Positions 61,405 through 64,000 of a DNA stretch of 64,000 nt are shown here, piece by piece. A program made the position numbers and the translations under genes. The notes below the pieces were generated by a model. It did not search any database. It was not told where the DNA came from and saw only the letters and a program-made list of their open reading frames with translations. Position 1 is the first letter of the stretch, and the number at the start of each line of letters is the position of its first letter. This stretch comes from Tachypleus tridentatus (taxonomy: Eukaryota > Arthropoda > Merostomata > Xiphosura > Limulidae). The DNA is taken from NCBI RefSeq assembly GCF_004210375.1, contig NC_134837.1:155351310-155415309 (forward strand), read 5' to 3'.

Positions 61405-62879
61405 AGCAACTTACGAGTTGCAACCTTGTGACATAAAACTGTATGAAAACCTTCCTTGGTCTTTAAAACGAATTAGTTTACAAGATATAGTTAGAATGAG
61501 TTATGCTCGATATTGTACTTGATATACCGTACGTTGTTATACCGTTGTCCATCTTTCATAAAGATGGACTGGTTACCTAGAATAATAATTTAAATAAATA
61601 TTGTATATATTGTCTAATTAGATATGTAACATATTCAACAACATGTAATTAGTAAAGTAGTAAAAACTAAGTCACGGTTCCTTAGTAACTTTAGACGACG
61701 TACGCCTTACACAATCCGACTCGTAGCTTGATATGCTTACAAAATACTATTTATTTCATTGTAATTTAAATAAAGAGGGAGTTGTAATATACCTGACAGA
61801 AAAGACAATTTTATTAAAATGCATTTGTATACTGGGATTGAAAGCTACACTGTGATACAGTTTATAATTTTAGGCAACTGTAGTCTATGGGACATAGAAA
61901 GTAAGGACTAAGATAATATAATAACTATGAACTCTTTCTGCAGTTCCAGAGGAAACGCTGATATTTTGTATAATTTGAAAAACGGTTGGTGTCGCTTTGT
62001 ATGCGAGTGTTGTAGTACTATATAAAATCAATATCGCTGACTGTTTCAGATAAGTCTAGCATTTTTTAAAATAATAATAAAGGCATACTTTAGTGGCTTG
62101 TAACCAAAATAACCTGCAGAAAACCTGTAACAGTAATTTGTTACAACGCAGATACAGGCAAGGTATATGCTGAGATAAAGAGGATATTAAAGAATATATA
62201 ATTTTTGGAGAGTGCTTTGTCATCTCCAGTATTGGTTATAGTGAATAATGAATGTATATAAAAATTACTTAAGTGAAAATGGTAACTCTCGTTGATGCTT
62301 TTTCCTTATTACGAAGATATGAATGTCTGAATACATTGGAAGGCTTCCATTAATCCATCGTTTTAGATTTGGTATTCATATACTAACTAGTCAAATTTTG
62401 TGATGAATACAGACGTAAGAATGGTTTTAGAATATATGATTCCGTGTCAGAGTTTTGTATCAGGGCTTGTATAAAACATCCACCAATTTTAAAAGACTAA
62501 TGGAGCTTGTTAGTTTATGTTGACAACTTTATACTGTTTATTGAAAAGAAATAATATTTACATGTTTTTGTTTCAGAAATCAAATGAGAGTACAGTATAT
62601 TATATAAATAGAAAATATAGTAGAAAAAATACATTAAGCATTAAAAATTCACTATTTAACATTGCATATTTGCAGCAAATAGCAACATGTTAAATGTCTT
62701 TATTTACAATTTCAGTGAGTTAATAAAAGTTTTATTTAAAGAAGTTTTAAATAGTTTTTAACACTATCTAGCTATCTGTTTTACAATACTAACATTTTAA
62801 TATAATAAAAATGCAATAGAAATTACAATTCAAGTAATTCAAGAGCTATTGTAGAATTAAAAATTTACTTGATTATATT
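61405..62879. other. Intergenic, nothing recognised
   Basis: AT-rich DNA with no supported ORF or named repeat. Confidence 0.55.
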
Positions 62880-63002
62880 TGTTTGTTTGAAGTTAAGCAC
62901 AAAGCTACACAATGGACTATTTGTGATCTGTCCACCACAGGTATAAAAACTGTTTCTAGCGTAGTAATTTCGCGGGCATATCTTGTACTACTGGGAGAGG
63001 GG
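62880..63002 (-). mobile_element. SINE family 3
   Basis: TGTTTGAAGTTAAGCACAAA, GCTACACAATGGACTATTTG, GTCCACCACAGGTATAAAAA, CTGTTTCTAGCGTAG, CTGGGAGAGG. It is better preserved than the copy at 45.7 kb and defines the family with it. Confidence 0.75.
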
Positions 63003-63156
63003 TTATAAGCCCTTTTAAGCCGTAATCAATAATTTAAAATGTTATGTGCAGTTACCCAAAGAAGTGTTCCGAGTTAAGTTCTCGTGATTAAACCATTGTT
63101 TCAGCACAAGTTGAAATTTGCTAAACAAGTTAAGACAATTAAGACCACGAAAGAGT

Positions 63157-63417
63157 GTTTGTTTGTTTTGAATATCGCACAAAGTTATCTGTGCTAGCCA
63201 TCCCTGATTTAGCAGAGTAAGTCTAGAGAAAAGGCAGCTACTTATCACCACACACCATCAACTCTTTTTTTTTTACCGACGAATAGTGTGATTAATCGTT
63301 ACATTATGACGCTCCCATGCCTGAAAGGGCAAGCATATTTGGTGTGTAGGGAATTCGAACCCACTCTCCGTAGATTGTTGCGAGTCGAGTTTCCTAACTA
63401 CCTGGCCGTGCCGGGCT
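63157..63417 (-). mobile_element. SINE family 1
   Basis: TTTGTTTTGAATATCGCACA, TCTGTGCTAGCCATCC, CACACACCATCAACTC, GGAATTCGAACCC, CTGGCCGTGCCGGGC. A T-run interrupts the middle and the CTCGAGGG part of the tail is lost. The small ORFs here are by-products. Confidence 0.9.
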
Positions 63418-64000
63418 CAGAAAATATATTACTCTTAACTAATCCTTTTAAACAGAATTATTGGTTCACAAAACTCATCCATAGTTTTCTTATATTCTAA
63501 AAGCATTTTTTATGCTCTAGATTTCATATTTTGAAATTAATTGACAATATATTCAAGAACGTAATGTAAAACATTTACTGGAACACATTCTGTATCAAAC
63601 ATGAGGATCAACTGTTGTTGAATATTGAATGTTATCTATAAATGTGGAATCTCCAAGTGCGACATTTCAAATGTACATCTGTAATTAGGTGTTATCAAAC
63701 AGGCCGAGTTTTTGTATGCAATAATATGCATCTCATTACGACAAGCTGGATTATATAATATAGGTAAAATACTATTATTCTAGCCATAAAATATTTCATC
63801 AACAGCTTTTGATGGTAGGTTAAAGTTCACCAAAGATATTGCTGTTAGAAACCTACAAAATGCTTAAAATTCTACCAGAGGTTTTCAGCATAGATATACT
63901 AAGTTGAACAAACGCAAAGGATAAACGTATGATGTTCGACCTGCTTCGGACAGGAAAGAGTTTTAAATAATAAAATTTCTACGAAGCGAATGAAATTCGG
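63418..64000. other. Intergenic, nothing recognised
   Basis: AT-rich DNA to the window end. The open frame 63288-63500 begins inside a SINE and is not supported. Confidence 0.55.

Noticed and set aside
61331-61522. 63-codon ORF starting in CpG-rich matter
   Set aside because: Its first half is the antisense head of a family 1 SINE.
1-64000. CRISPR arrays, bacterial operons, ribosomal RNA
   Set aside because: Intron-containing genes, SINEs and LINEs show a eukaryotic nuclear window. No regularly spaced direct repeats with unique spacers or rRNA wording were seen.

Overview
This is a low-GC nuclear window from an animal with large introns and many short retroposons. The main clue to the host is one abundant tRNA-headed SINE family: about a dozen copies of roughly 260 bp, with a head resembling tRNA-Thr(CGU) and a tail reading GCGCAGATAGCC..TTTGCGCGAAATTC. 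Together with two further SINE families it resembles what I remember of horseshoe crab (Xiphosura) genomes. The species call is inference; no search was run.

Two host protein genes can be supported. (1) A Rap2-type small GTPase lies on the + strand (26282-26824). Its 180-codon ORF sits in one exon. A splice acceptor ends one base before the ATG and a donor-like site lies five bases after the stop, so flanking untranslated exons are expected. (2) A complete LAMP/CD68-type lysosomal membrane glycoprotein lies on the - strand (51657-60235). It has five coding exons, all four introns in phase 1, 828 coding bases and 275 residues: signal peptide, short Ser/Thr/Pro-rich segment, one four-cysteine LAMP domain, membrane segment and a YQSM tail. 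Upstream of its ATG are a TATA-like element, a CACGTG E-box of the kind used by TFEB/MITF, and a palindromic CRE.

Layout: 1-11.7 kb is intergenic with SINEs and a possible gag-like fossil. 12.9-14.3 kb is a decayed CR1/L2-group LINE. 14.5-14.9 kb is a fold-back repeat. 15.5-18.7 kb is a 5'-truncated I-group LINE with RNase H and an intact 3' tail. About 21.9-23.1 kb is a DIRS-like fossil. 23.1-37.1 kb is the SINE-free, CpG-poor Rap2 neighbourhood. 37.1-50.6 kb is CpG-richer intergenic DNA with SINEs, a 42-bp minisatellite and a hAT-like MITE. 50.6-60.3 kb is the LAMP gene, with another CR1-like LINE fragment in intron 1. 60.3-64 kb is intergenic with SINEs.

The most interesting pattern is that the I-group LINE and the SINE families end in the same kind of 3' hairpin, with a base-pair-preserving change in the stem. 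This suggests the SINEs borrow that LINE's machinery. The second is that CpG-depleted blocks line up with the two genes, which would fit germline gene-body methylation. No unambiguously new gene system was found.
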